Positions 1 to 6,401 of a stretch of 7,698 nt of DNA are shown in pieces; position 1 is the first letter of the stretch; each line of letters starts with the position of its first letter. The stretch spans positions 1-7,698 of the forward strand of contig JAEWJQ010000116.1 in the NCBI GenBank assembly GCA_023386515.1. The letters run 5' to 3'. This stretch comes from Pseudomonadota bacterium. Its GTDB lineage: Bacteria > Pseudomonadota > Alphaproteobacteria > Sphingomonadales > Sphingomonadaceae. The notes beneath the pieces were generated by a model, which saw nothing but the letters and a program-made list of their open reading frames with translations, had not been told where the DNA came from and did not search any database. Both the position numbers and the translations under genes were made by a program.

Positions 1-27
1 GCGGTTGCGGCCCCCGGCCCGCTAGCA

Positions 28-1047
28 TCATGGCTGGCCCGAACCGCCCGCCGCGCCATAGACTTGGCCATTGGCGTAGCTTGCGTCCGACGCGGCGAGT
101 TGGACGTAGATCGAACCGAGTTCAGCCGGCTGCCCGGGGCGGCCGAGCGGCGTGTTGCCGCCGAACTGCTGCAACTTCTCCATCGTCGCGCCGCCCGACA
201 CTTGCAGCGGCGTCCAGATCGGGCCGGGTGCGACGCCGTTGACGCGGATGCCCTTGGGGCCGCGCTGCTTGGCGAGCGACTTGGTGAAATTCATCATCGC
301 CGCCTTGGTCATCGCATAATCGACCAAATTCTCGGACGGGTCATAGGCCTGTTCCGATGTCGTCTGGATGATCGCCGATCCCGGCTTCAGATGCGGCAAC
401 GCCGCCTTGGTGACGTAGAACATGCCGTACAGATTGGTCTTCATCGTCGCGTCGAAATCCTCGTCGCTGATGTCGAGCAGGGATTGGCGTTGCTGCTGGC
501 GGCTGGCGTTGTTGACCAGGATGTCGAGGCCGCCGAGCTGGCGGACGGCGGTGTCGACCAATTTGGCGCAATAGGCGCGATCGCGCAGATCGCCAGGAAT
601 GGCCACCGCCTTGCGCCCGGCCTGGCGGATCAGCGCGACGACCTCGCGCGCATCGGGTTCCTCGGCGGGCAGATACGCGATGGCGACATCGGCGCCCTCC
701 CGCGCGAAGGCGATGGCCGCGGCCCGGCCCATACCGGAATCGCCCCCGGTGATCAGCGCCTTGCGCCCCTGCAACCGGCCAGAGCCGCGGTAGCTCGTCT
801 CGCCATGGTCGGGGCGCGGGTCCATCTTGCTGGCGAGGCCGGGGAAGGGTTGAGACTGTTTAGCGAAGGGCGGGCGGGGATAGCGGGTGGTCGGATCGAT
901 CAGCCCACCGTCGGGCGCGCCCGCGCCGACCTGCTGCGCCGAGGCGGAGGCCGCGGACACCGCAAGGCCCGCCGCAGCGCCGCCCATCACGGTGCGTCGG
1001 CTGATGCTGGCCGGAGCGGAGATTGCGTCATCAGGCTGGCTGGTCAT
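28..1047 (-). CDS. YghA-type SDR oxidoreductase with N-terminal Tat-like signal
   Basis: A 339-aa NAD(P)-dependent short-chain dehydrogenase/reductase; the substrate cannot be read from sequence. Visible motifs: Rossmann cofactor motif TGGDSGMG (100-107), NNAS (179-182), Asn205, catalytic Ser231, and YAMTK (Tyr244, Lys248), so the active-site tetrad is complete. The stretch before the Rossmann fold (QPFPGLASKMDPRPDHG, about 66-82) is typical of the subfamily containing E. coli YghA and the Bacillus general stress proteins of the YdaD type. Residues 1-37 are an extra leader: SRRTVMG at 16-22, an Ala/Gly-rich hydrophobic stretch, then ASA at 35-37, which looks like a Tat signal and would place the folded, cofactor-loaded enzyme in the periplasm (inference). 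The start is fixed by AGAGGA seven bases upstream of the ATG. The gene lies 105 bp downstream of the M13 peptidase gene but has its own probable stress promoter. SDR assignment is very sure; physiological role is not. Confidence 0.95.
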   Translation of the reverse strand: MTSQPDDAISAPASISRRTVMGGAAAGLAVSAASASAQQVGAGAPDGGLIDPTTRYPRPPFAKQSQPFPGLASKMDPRPDHGETSYRGSGRLQGRKALITGGDSGMGRAAAIAFAREGADVAIAYLPAEEPDAREVVALIRQAGRKAVAIPGDLRDRAYCAKLVDTAVRQLGGLDILVNNASRQQQRQSLLDISDEDFDATMKTNLYGMFYVTKAALPHLKPGSAIIQTTSEQAYDPSENLVDYAMTKAAMMNFTKSLAKQRGPKGIRVNGVAPGPIWTPLQVSGGATMEKLQQFGGNTPLGRPGQPAELGSIYVQLAASDASYANGQVYGAAGGSGQP

Positions 1048-1053
1048 CGATAT

Positions 1054-1090
1054 GTCCTCTGTTCGCCGTTACTTACGGTGAACAGAGGAC
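1054..1090. repeat. 16-bp near-perfect inverted repeat overlapping the SDR -10 box and ribosome binding site
   Basis: Arms 1054-1069 and 1075-1090 are complementary at 15 of 16 positions, with a 5-base loop (TACTT on the plus strand). The outer 11 bases of each arm (GTCCTCTGTTC / GAACAGAGGAC) pair perfectly. The single odd pair, 1065/1079, is G-U in plus-strand RNA and A-C in minus-strand RNA. For the minus-strand SDR gene, the upstream arm contains the TGTT -10 element (1084-1081) and the downstream arm contains the AGAGGA Shine-Dalgarno (1060-1055). No T-run follows on either strand, so it is not a standard intrinsic terminator. It could be a DNA operator palindrome or an RNA hairpin that hides the ribosome binding site in readthrough transcripts. 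Confidence 0.85.
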
Positions 1091-1105
1091 GGTCTGCGCA
1101 GTTCC
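1081..1105 (-). promoter_or_regulatory. Probable sigma-EcfG (general stress) promoter of the SDR gene
   Basis: Read on the minus strand, GGAAC (1105-1101) is followed after exactly 16 bases by TGTT (1084-1081). The known alphaproteobacterial EcfG consensus is GGAAC, 16-17 bases, then CGTT, so this matches at all but one position. Transcription would start near 1075-1070, giving a leader of about 25-30 nt that still includes the Shine-Dalgarno sequence. The gene behind it belongs to a family known for general-stress control, which fits. Not proven: an 8 of 9 match to a short bipartite motif can arise by chance, although its position directly ahead of this gene argues against that. Confidence 0.6.
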
Positions 1106-1117
1106 AGCGACGGCGAG

Positions 1118-1140
1118 CGTCGGACGCGATGGGCCCGACG
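1118..1140 (-). terminator. Weak hairpin just downstream of the M13 peptidase gene
   Basis: CGTCGG (1118-1123) and CCGACG (1135-1140) can form a 6-bp GC stem around an 11-base loop, 13 bases past the peptidase stop codon. No uridine run follows on the minus strand, so a Rho-independent terminator is doubtful. Short GC stems of this kind are common by chance in such DNA. Confidence 0.2.
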
Positions 1141-1152
1141 TCGCGATCGATC

Positions 1153-3177
1153 CTAATGCCAGATGCTCACCCGCTGCTCCGGCGGCAGGTACATGGCGTC
1201 GCCGGGTTTGACGTCGAACGCACGATACCAGGGCCCGAAGTTGCGCACGATGCCGTTGACCCGATATTTGTCGGGCGAGTGCGGGTCGCTCAGCAATTGC
1301 TGCCGCACGGCCTCGTCGCGCCGCTTGCCTTGCCAGGCCTGGGCGAACGCCAGGAAGAAGCGCTGATCCCCGGTCATGCCGTTGAGCACCGGCGGCTCGC
1401 CGTGGCGGGCGACATAGCGACGATAGGCGGCATAAGCGGTCTCCAGCCCGCCGAGGTCGGCAAGATTCTCGCCCAGGGTAAGGCGGCCCTTGATATGGAC
1501 GCCGGGGATCGGTTCGTACTGGTCGAACTGGTTCGCCAACCGGTCGGCCTGGACGTTATACTTGGCCGCCGTGTCCTTGCTCCACCAGTCGCGCAACCGG
1601 CCGCTCTCGTCGAACTGGCGGCCCTGATCGTCGAAGCCATGGCCCATCTCGTGACCGATCGTCGTGGCGCCGGTTTCCGCATAATTGACCGCAGGATCGG
1701 CGTTGGCGTCGAAGAACGGCGGCTGCAGGATCGCCGCCGGCAGGGTGATCTGGTTCATCGTCGGATCGTAATAGGCGTTCACCGTCTGCGGCGTCATGTA
1801 CCACAGGCCGCGATCGACCGGTTTGGGAAAGCGCTGCAGTTGCAGCCGCCACTGGAAATCGGCGACGGCCAGATTGTTGGCGAGCGGATCGGTGCGGCTG
1901 ACGGTCAGCGTGGAATAGTCGATCCACTTTTTGGGATGGCCGACGCGCGGGTCGAAGGTCGCGAGTTTGGCGAGCGCGGCCTTGCGCGTCGCATCGTCCA
2001 TCCAGGTCGCGGCGTCGATCTTGTCCTTATAGGCGGCCTGCATATCGGCGACGAGTTCGTCCGCCTTCGCCTGGGTGGCGGGCGACCAATATTGCTGGAC
2101 GTAGATCGCCCCGACAGCCTCGCCCAGCGCGTCGTCGATCAGCGCCATGCCGCGCTTCCAGCGCGCCCGCTGCTCCGGCACGCCGCGCAGCGTCTTGGAA
2201 TAGAAATCGAAATTCGCCTGATCGAAGGCCTTGGGCAGGAACGGCGCGGCGTCAGAGAGGAACCGCGCCGTCATCCATTCCTTCCACGTCGACAGCGGCA
2301 CGTCGCCCAGCCGCTTCGATGCGGCGGCGACCGCGCTCGGTTCCGACACGTTGACCTTGGCCGCGCCGCCGAGGCCCATGGCCGCGAGGGTCGGCGTCCA
2401 GTCCATTTCCGGGGCTAGCGCCGTCAGCTGGGTCCGCGTCATCGGATTGTGCGTCTTCACCGGATCGCGGCGCTGTTCGGGCGTCCACTGGTCCTGGCTC
2501 AGCCGCGTCTCGAGCGCGACGATCCGGTCGGTCTTCGCCGCCGCATCGGGGATGCCGGCAAGGTCCTGCAGGCGGATGAGATAGGCGCGATAGGCGCGGC
2601 GGATCGCGTCGTACTTTTCGCCGGTCAGCAGGTAATAATCGCGTGTCGGCAGCCCGAGCCGGGCCTGGCCGGCATCGGCCGTGTAATGCGTCGGATCGTC
2701 GGCGTCGGTGGAGACGCCGATGTTGATCGGGGCGGCATAGCCGGGCCGCATCATCAGCTGGATCAGTTGGGGTCGGGTCTGCACCGCATCGATCCGGGCG
2801 AGCCAGGGCTTGAGCGGGGCGAGGCCATGCGCCTCGATCGCGCGGTCGTCCATCCAGGCGGCGTAGAAGTCGCCCACCTTGCCGGCGGTCGCGTCGGCCG
2901 GTTTCGCCGCCGCCTGTTCGACGATGCGGCGGACCTGATCCTCGATCTCGTCGGGCAGGTCGTAATTATAGCCCGCGCCCACCTTGTCGGCGGGGATCGG
3001 ATGGTCGCGCAGCCAGGTGCCGAGGGCATAATTGTAGAAGTCGTCGCCCGGCTTCACGCTGCGGTCCATGTCCTTCAGCTCCAGCCCCCACGGCTGATAG
3101 CGGGGCGCGCCGGTCTGCGCGGCGAGGAGGGCAGGCAGCGAGGCCAGCGCGAGGGCGAGCAGGGCGGTACGGCGCAT
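1153..3177 (-). CDS. Secreted M13 family zinc metallopeptidase (neprilysin/PepO-like)
   Basis: A 674-aa enzyme of MEROPS family M13, expected to cleave small peptides in the periplasm or outside the cell. An N-terminal signal peptide is clear (MRR, then a Leu/Ala-rich stretch ending near LLAAQTGA, about 1-24), with no lipobox cysteine. The N-terminal M13 domain spans roughly 40-420 (DDFYNYALGTWL near 45-56). The catalytic domain follows: NAYYDP (467-472, substrate-binding Asn-Ala-Tyr), HEMGH (509-513; zinc ligands His509 and His513, catalytic Glu510), ENLADLGG (third zinc ligand Glu570, with Asp574), and HSPDKYRVNG, giving His633 and Arg639, which align with the transition-state His and substrate-binding Arg of neprilysin. 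Length is normal for the family. The protein has no cysteine and ends in IWH rather than the CxxW-type tail of animal members. The start is supported by GGAG six bases upstream. It lies 143 bp after the HTH gene on the same strand. Assignment is very sure. Confidence 0.97.
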   Translation of the reverse strand: MRRTALLALALASLPALLAAQTGAPRYQPWGLELKDMDRSVKPGDDFYNYALGTWLRDHPIPADKVGAGYNYDLPDEIEDQVRRIVEQAAAKPADATAGKVGDFYAAWMDDRAIEAHGLAPLKPWLARIDAVQTRPQLIQLMMRPGYAAPINIGVSTDADDPTHYTADAGQARLGLPTRDYYLLTGEKYDAIRRAYRAYLIRLQDLAGIPDAAAKTDRIVALETRLSQDQWTPEQRRDPVKTHNPMTRTQLTALAPEMDWTPTLAAMGLGGAAKVNVSEPSAVAAASKRLGDVPLSTWKEWMTARFLSDAAPFLPKAFDQANFDFYSKTLRGVPEQRARWKRGMALIDDALGEAVGAIYVQQYWSPATQAKADELVADMQAAYKDKIDAATWMDDATRKAALAKLATFDPRVGHPKKWIDYSTLTVSRTDPLANNLAVADFQWRLQLQRFPKPVDRGLWYMTPQTVNAYYDPTMNQITLPAAILQPPFFDANADPAVNYAETGATTIGHEMGHGFDDQGRQFDESGRLRDWWSKDTAAKYNVQADRLANQFDQYEPIPGVHIKGRLTLGENLADLGGLETAYAAYRRYVARHGEPPVLNGMTGDQRFFLAFAQAWQGKRRDEAVRQQLLSDPHSPDKYRVNGIVRNFGPWYRAFDVKPGDAMYLPPEQRVSIWH

Positions 3178-3202
3178 CGAAAACTCCGGATCGGGTCGAG
3201 CG

Positions 3203-3235
3203 CGCAGCTTAGGCGAAGCGACGAGACCGCGCCAA
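3203..3235 (-). promoter_or_regulatory. Tentative sigma-70-type promoter of the M13 peptidase gene
   Basis: The 143-bp gap 3178-3320 lies between the end of the HTH gene and the peptidase start. On the minus strand it contains TTGGCG followed after about 17-18 bases by CTAAGCT, a weak -35/-10 candidate. The same gap holds a 6-bp inverted repeat, AACCTT (3240-3245) and AAGGTT (3254-3259), which could be the foot of the upstream gene's terminator although no T-run follows. Both are poor matches; the gap is simply the only room for a separate peptidase promoter. Confidence 0.22.
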
Positions 3236-3320
3236 GCGCAACCTTGCGGCGCGAAGGTTCAGGCGGTGGAGCCGGTCGGAACGGTCGCGCCCGATCCGCT
3301 CCTCGTTCGTGGCACTGGAT

Positions 3321-4085
3321 TCAATTCACCTCCGCTGCGCCCGGTGCCTGATAGAGGTGCACGTAATTGTCGCTGATCGCGGCGGCGAGCATACGGCGGT
3401 AGCGGTCGTAGCCATCCGCACCGGGTAGGATCAGGCCGAAGGCGCAGGCCGACGGCTCCTGCACCTTTACCATGGCGACGGGCGCGGCGACCGGCATCAA
3501 TTGCGATCCGCGGCCCGCCTGCAACGTCGCCAGCACGCCATATAGCGTGCCATCCATGGCCGGTCGTGACAGCGTCTGCAGGCGATGCTGCCCCTGTTCG
3601 TTGGTCACCAGGTAGATATGCCCCGACAAATTGGGCAGCGACACGTGGCCGGCCTGTTCGAACCGGGCATCGGCGCGTTCCGATTCGACGAAGCCGAGAT
3701 GGTCGAGTTCGTCCATCCAACGGATCGTCGTCAGATAGGCGAAGATGCCGTCCGGCGTGCCGAAGCTCGGGCGCAGCGTCAGATAGCGCCCCTCCAGCCA
3801 GCCCACCGCCGCCCGTGCATAGGAACCGAGATGCTCGGGCGCCGTCTGGCGCGTCGGCGCCGGCGACACGGTCGGGCGCAGGGGAAGGCCCAGCGCCTCT
3901 TCCAGCCGGATCGTCGTTGCCAGCGTGAACGGCCGTGTGCCCGCCAGCGCCTTTTCCAGCGTCGACAGGCTAACCCGCGCCATGTCGGCGAGCGCCTGAC
4001 GCGAGATGCGGCGGCGGGCGAGTTCCTCGCGGACGCGGCGGCCGACCTCTGCCGCCTCGGCGCCGATCAATTCCTGGTCCCGCAT
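3321..4085 (-). CDS. XRE-like helix-turn-helix regulator with unrecognised C-terminal domain
   Basis: A 254-aa protein. Residues 14-69 form an XRE/Cro-type helix-turn-helix: VREELARRRISRQALADMA, then VSLSTLEKALAG as the turn and recognition helix, then TTIRLEEALGLPL. A Pro/Thr linker (about 70-82) leads to a 160-residue region I do not recognise (from about GSYARAAVGW to NYVHLYQ); its mixed hydrophobic and charged pattern suggests a folded sensor or dimerisation domain. It is presumably a cytoplasmic DNA-binding regulator. The start is chosen at MRDQELIG because AGGGAGG sits just upstream. The frame stays open far upstream (to 4943), but that part only mirrors the opposite-strand VIT/VWA gene. 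It is transcribed divergently from the sortase-target gene (168 bp between starts), so control of that operon and of itself is a reasonable inference, not shown. Confidence 0.88.
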   Translation of the reverse strand: MRDQELIGAEAAEVGRRVREELARRRISRQALADMARVSLSTLEKALAGTRPFTLATTIRLEEALGLPLRPTVSPAPTRQTAPEHLGSYARAAVGWLEGRYLTLRPSFGTPDGIFAYLTTIRWMDELDHLGFVESERADARFEQAGHVSLPNLSGHIYLVTNEQGQHRLQTLSRPAMDGTLYGVLATLQAGRGSQLMPVAAPVAMVKVQEPSACAFGLILPGADGYDRYRRMLAAAISDNYVHLYQAPGAAEVN

Positions 4086-4098
4086 ACCGCCTCCCTCT

Positions 4099-4115
4099 GC
4101 ACATAACCGCACATA
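4099..4115. repeat. Tandem GCACATA direct repeat, possible operator
   Basis: GCACATA occurs at 4099-4105 and again at 4109-4115, a spacing of exactly 10 bp, about one helical turn. The two copies overlap and flank the candidate -10 box of the HTH gene and lie in the only regulatory gap it shares with the sortase operon. This is what an autoregulatory binding site would look like, but two 7-mers are not strong evidence on their own. Confidence 0.5.
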
Positions 4116-4132
4116 TCCGGACGCGGCGTCAA
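4103..4132 (-). promoter_or_regulatory. Candidate promoter of the HTH regulator gene
   Basis: On the minus strand, TTGACG (4132-4127) is a good -35 box. After 18 bases GGTTAT (4108-4103) follows as a poor -10 box, ending 17 bases before the start codon at 4085. Upstream of the divergent plus-strand gene I could not find an equally good promoter. Confidence 0.4.
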
Positions 4133-4188
4133 TATCGTTGCACGGCCCCACCCGTCCCGGCGGCATCGGGCAGGAAGTGGACGATAGC

Positions 4189-4211
4189 GCCGATGGCTGT
4201 CCGGCATCGGC
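4189..4211. repeat. Short inverted repeat in the upstream region of the sortase-target gene
   Basis: GCCGATG (4189-4195) and CATCGGC (4205-4211) form a 7-bp inverted repeat with a 9-base spacer, ending 42 bases before the start codon. A further GCATCGG copy lies at 4163-4169. It might be a leader hairpin or a protein-binding site; it may also be chance in GC-rich DNA. Confidence 0.35.
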
Positions 4212-4253
4212 CGCGCATAGAGGGACGGCTCCCGTTTGCAGAGGAGCTTCGCC

Positions 4254-6401
4254 ATGTCCCGCCTTCAGCAGTTCCGCCACGCCCTGATCCCTGGTGCCGC
4301 CATGCTGCTCGCCTGGCCAATCGCTGGCGCGCTGGCCGCTCACCCGGTCGTCGTCGCGGCCGCCGGCGCCGCCGCCGCCGCGGACGTGACGGATGACGGC
4401 CCGCACGCCGGCACGCTGCTGCTCCGCGGGTTGAAAGCGACGAACGCGATGCCGGCCGTGCGGCTGGGCACCGACATGAACGTCACCGTGACCGGCAATG
4501 TCGCGCGCGTCCGGGTGACCCAGGCGTTCCGCAACACCTCCAGTCAATGGATGGAGGCATCCTACCTCTACCCCCTGCCGCAGGATGGCGCCGTCGACGG
4601 ACTGAACATGGTCGTCGGCAGCCGCGTCATCGTCGGGCGGATCGAGAAGCGCGCTGCCGCCAGGGCGATCTACGAACATGCCAAGGCGCGCGGCCAGAAG
4701 ACCGGGCTCGTCGAGCAGCAGCGGCCCAATATGTTCTCCACCAGCGTCGCCAATGTCGGTCCCGGCGAAACCGTGCTGATCGCGATCGATTACCAGGCGC
4801 CCGTCGTGCCGGTGAACGGCACTTACGCGCTGCGTCTGCCGCTGGTAGTCGGGCCACGCTATACGCCGCCGCACACGCTCACCGACCGGGCGGCCATCGC
4901 GGACGCGAATGCGGTCACCGCCGCGCCGGTGATGAACCCGCACGCCGGCATGTCACTCAATCCGACCTCGATCACCGTGCATCTGCGCCCCGGTTTCGAT
5001 GCCGCCAACGTGATCAGCCCCTATCACAAGATCCTCGTCAGCGGACGCGCCGATGAGCGGACCGTCACGCTGGCCGCCGGCAGCGTTCCCGCCGATCGCG
5101 ATTTCGAACTGAGCTGGCGTTCGGCATCCGCCGATCCGATGCTGGCGCTGTTCCGCCAGCATGCCGATGCCGGCGACTATCTGATGGCGACGGTGACCCC
5201 GCCGGCCGACCTGACGCGGCTACCGTCGCCGCCGCGCGACATGGTGTTCGTCATCGACAACAGCGGATCGATGGGCGGCGCCTCCATGGACGAGGCCAAG
5301 GCAAGCCTGTTGCACGCGCTCACGACGCTGCGCCCGCAGGATCGCTTCAACATCATCCGGTTCGACGACACCATGACGCGGCTGTTCGACCATAGCGTTG
5401 CCGCCACGCCCGATCAGATTGCACTGGCGCGGCGGTTCACGCAGGGGCTGGAGGCGCGCGGCGGTACCGAGATGCTGCCGGCGCTCAAGGCGGCGCTGCA
5501 GGATGCTGCGGAAGGACCGGCGGCGCTCCGCCAGGTGGTCTTCCTCACCGATGGCGAAGTGTCGAACGAGCAGGAGATGCTCGCCACGCTCGGCCGGGAC
5601 GGAGGGCGCAGCCACGTGTTCTTCGTCGGCATCGGCTCGGCTCCGAACGATCATCTGATGAGCCGTATGGCGCAGGTCGGGCGCGGGGCCTACACGCACG
5701 TCGGTACGCCCGACGAGGTCGCCGCGCGAATGATCCCGCTGCTCGACATGCTCGGCCATCCCGCCATGCGGGACCTGACGGTCAAGGTCAGCGGTGGCGC
5801 CCTCGACCTCACCCCGCGTATTCTGCCGGACCTCTATGCCGGTCAGCCGCTGGTGCTGGTCGGGCGGACCGATCATCTATCGGGTACGGTCACGGTGTCC
5901 GGCACGATCGGCAATCAGCATTGGTCGCGGACGATCGACGTTGCCCAGGCGCAGGACAGCGGCTCGGTGGCCAGGCTCTGGGCGCGCCGGCGGATCGACG
6001 ACATCGAGGCGGATCGGACCCTGGGCAAGCTGGACGATCGCGCCGCCGACGCGGCGATCGGCGACATCGGCATCGCCAGCGGCCTCGTCACCAGCCAGAC
6101 CAGCCTGGTTGCCGTCGACGAAACGCCGGTACGCCCGACCGGCACGGGACTGGTCAAGGAAGACCTGCCGATCAACCTGCCGGCCGGTTGGGATTTCGAC
6201 ACGTTGTTCGGCGGGGACAGCGGGCGCGCCGCCATGCGCAACGCCGATACGCTCGGTGGCCTGGCGGCTGCGCAGGCACGGCAACTCGATCTGCCGCAGA
6301 CCGCGACCGGCTTCCGGGGGATGATCGTCGAAGGCCTAGGCGTCTTGCTGATCGGCGTGGCCGGCCTGCTCCTGCTCCGCCGTCGGGGGATGCGGGCATG
6401 A
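4254..6401 (+). CDS. Dedicated sortase target: VIT-VWA surface protein with C-terminal LPQTATG sorting signal
   Basis: A 715-aa protein matching the known 'marine proteobacterial sortase target' family. Layout: N-terminal signal peptide (hydrophobic 14-29, Ala-rich stretch 35-43); VIT domain about 69-182 (YPLP at 106-109, LVEQQRPNMFSTSVANV at 152-168); linker with predicted beta structure; VWA domain about 328-495 with an intact metal-binding MIDAS (Asp335, Ser337, Ser339 in DNSGS, Thr405 in GGTEM, Asp433 in LTDGEV); a variable region; then LPQTATG (680-686), a hydrophobic helix (about 690-708) and the tail RRRGMRA. This is the three-part layout of a sortase substrate. The protein should be exported, held by its C-terminal helix in the inner membrane, then cut between Thr683 and Ala684 by the sortase encoded next to it (inference by analogy to LPXTG chemistry). 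VWA and VIT domains suggest metal-dependent protein binding. The ATG is chosen over an upstream TTG (4236) because GAGGAG lies seven bases before it. Confidence 0.93.
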   Translation: MSRLQQFRHALIPGAAMLLAWPIAGALAAHPVVVAAAGAAAAADVTDDGPHAGTLLLRGLKATNAMPAVRLGTDMNVTVTGNVARVRVTQAFRNTSSQWMEASYLYPLPQDGAVDGLNMVVGSRVIVGRIEKRAAARAIYEHAKARGQKTGLVEQQRPNMFSTSVANVGPGETVLIAIDYQAPVVPVNGTYALRLPLVVGPRYTPPHTLTDRAAIADANAVTAAPVMNPHAGMSLNPTSITVHLRPGFDAANVISPYHKILVSGRADERTVTLAAGSVPADRDFELSWRSASADPMLALFRQHADAGDYLMATVTPPADLTRLPSPPRDMVFVIDNSGSMGGASMDEAKASLLHALTTLRPQDRFNIIRFDDTMTRLFDHSVAATPDQIALARRFTQGLEARGGTEMLPALKAALQDAAEGPAALRQVVFLTDGEVSNEQEMLATLGRDGGRSHVFFVGIGSAPNDHLMSRMAQVGRGAYTHVGTPDEVAARMIPLLDMLGHPAMRDLTVKVSGGALDLTPRILPDLYAGQPLVLVGRTDHLSGTVTVSGTIGNQHWSRTIDVAQAQDSGSVARLWARRRIDDIEADRTLGKLDDRAADAAIGDIGIASGLVTSQTSLVAVDETPVRPTGTGLVKEDLPINLPAGWDFDTLFGGDSGRAAMRNADTLGGLAAAQARQLDLPQTATGFRGMIVEGLGVLLIGVAGLLLLRRRGMRA

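Noticed and set aside
1061..1083. GTTC/GAAC elements as a LexA (SOS) box
   Set aside because: The alphaproteobacterial box is a GTTC-N7-GTTC direct repeat; here GTTC and GAAC are 15 bases apart as an inverted repeat, part of the longer palindrome.
64..2418. A 784-codon plus-strand open frame antisense to the SDR and M13 genes
   Set aside because: It runs across the opposite-strand codons of two well-recognised genes and their gap, its product is Arg/Gly/Ala-rich with no domain, and GC-rich codon bias commonly leaves such mirror frames open.
3282..3312. Plus-strand GGAAC followed by CGTT as a second EcfG promoter
   Set aside because: The spacing is about 21 bases instead of 16-17, and no plus-strand gene follows.
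4236..4253. TTG start for the VIT-VWA gene adding six residues
   Set aside because: The Shine-Dalgarno GAGGAG at 4241-4246 lies downstream of it and correctly spaced for the ATG at 4254.
4357..4384. GCC-rich low-complexity stretch as a microsatellite
   Set aside because: It encodes the alanine run after the signal peptide in frame; short GC-rich codon runs are expected there.
4086..4943. Upstream extension of the HTH regulator frame by 286 codons
   Set aside because: The extension is antisense to the VIT/VWA gene and crosses the promoter region; a strong AGGGAGG ribosome site at the 4085 start gives a normal 254-aa regulator.
5921..6397. Upstream extension of the sortase frame inside the VIT-VWA gene
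   Set aside because: The extension is low-complexity Arg/Gly-rich and overlaps real coding sequence; the ATGA start at 6398 gives a standard 200-aa sortase.
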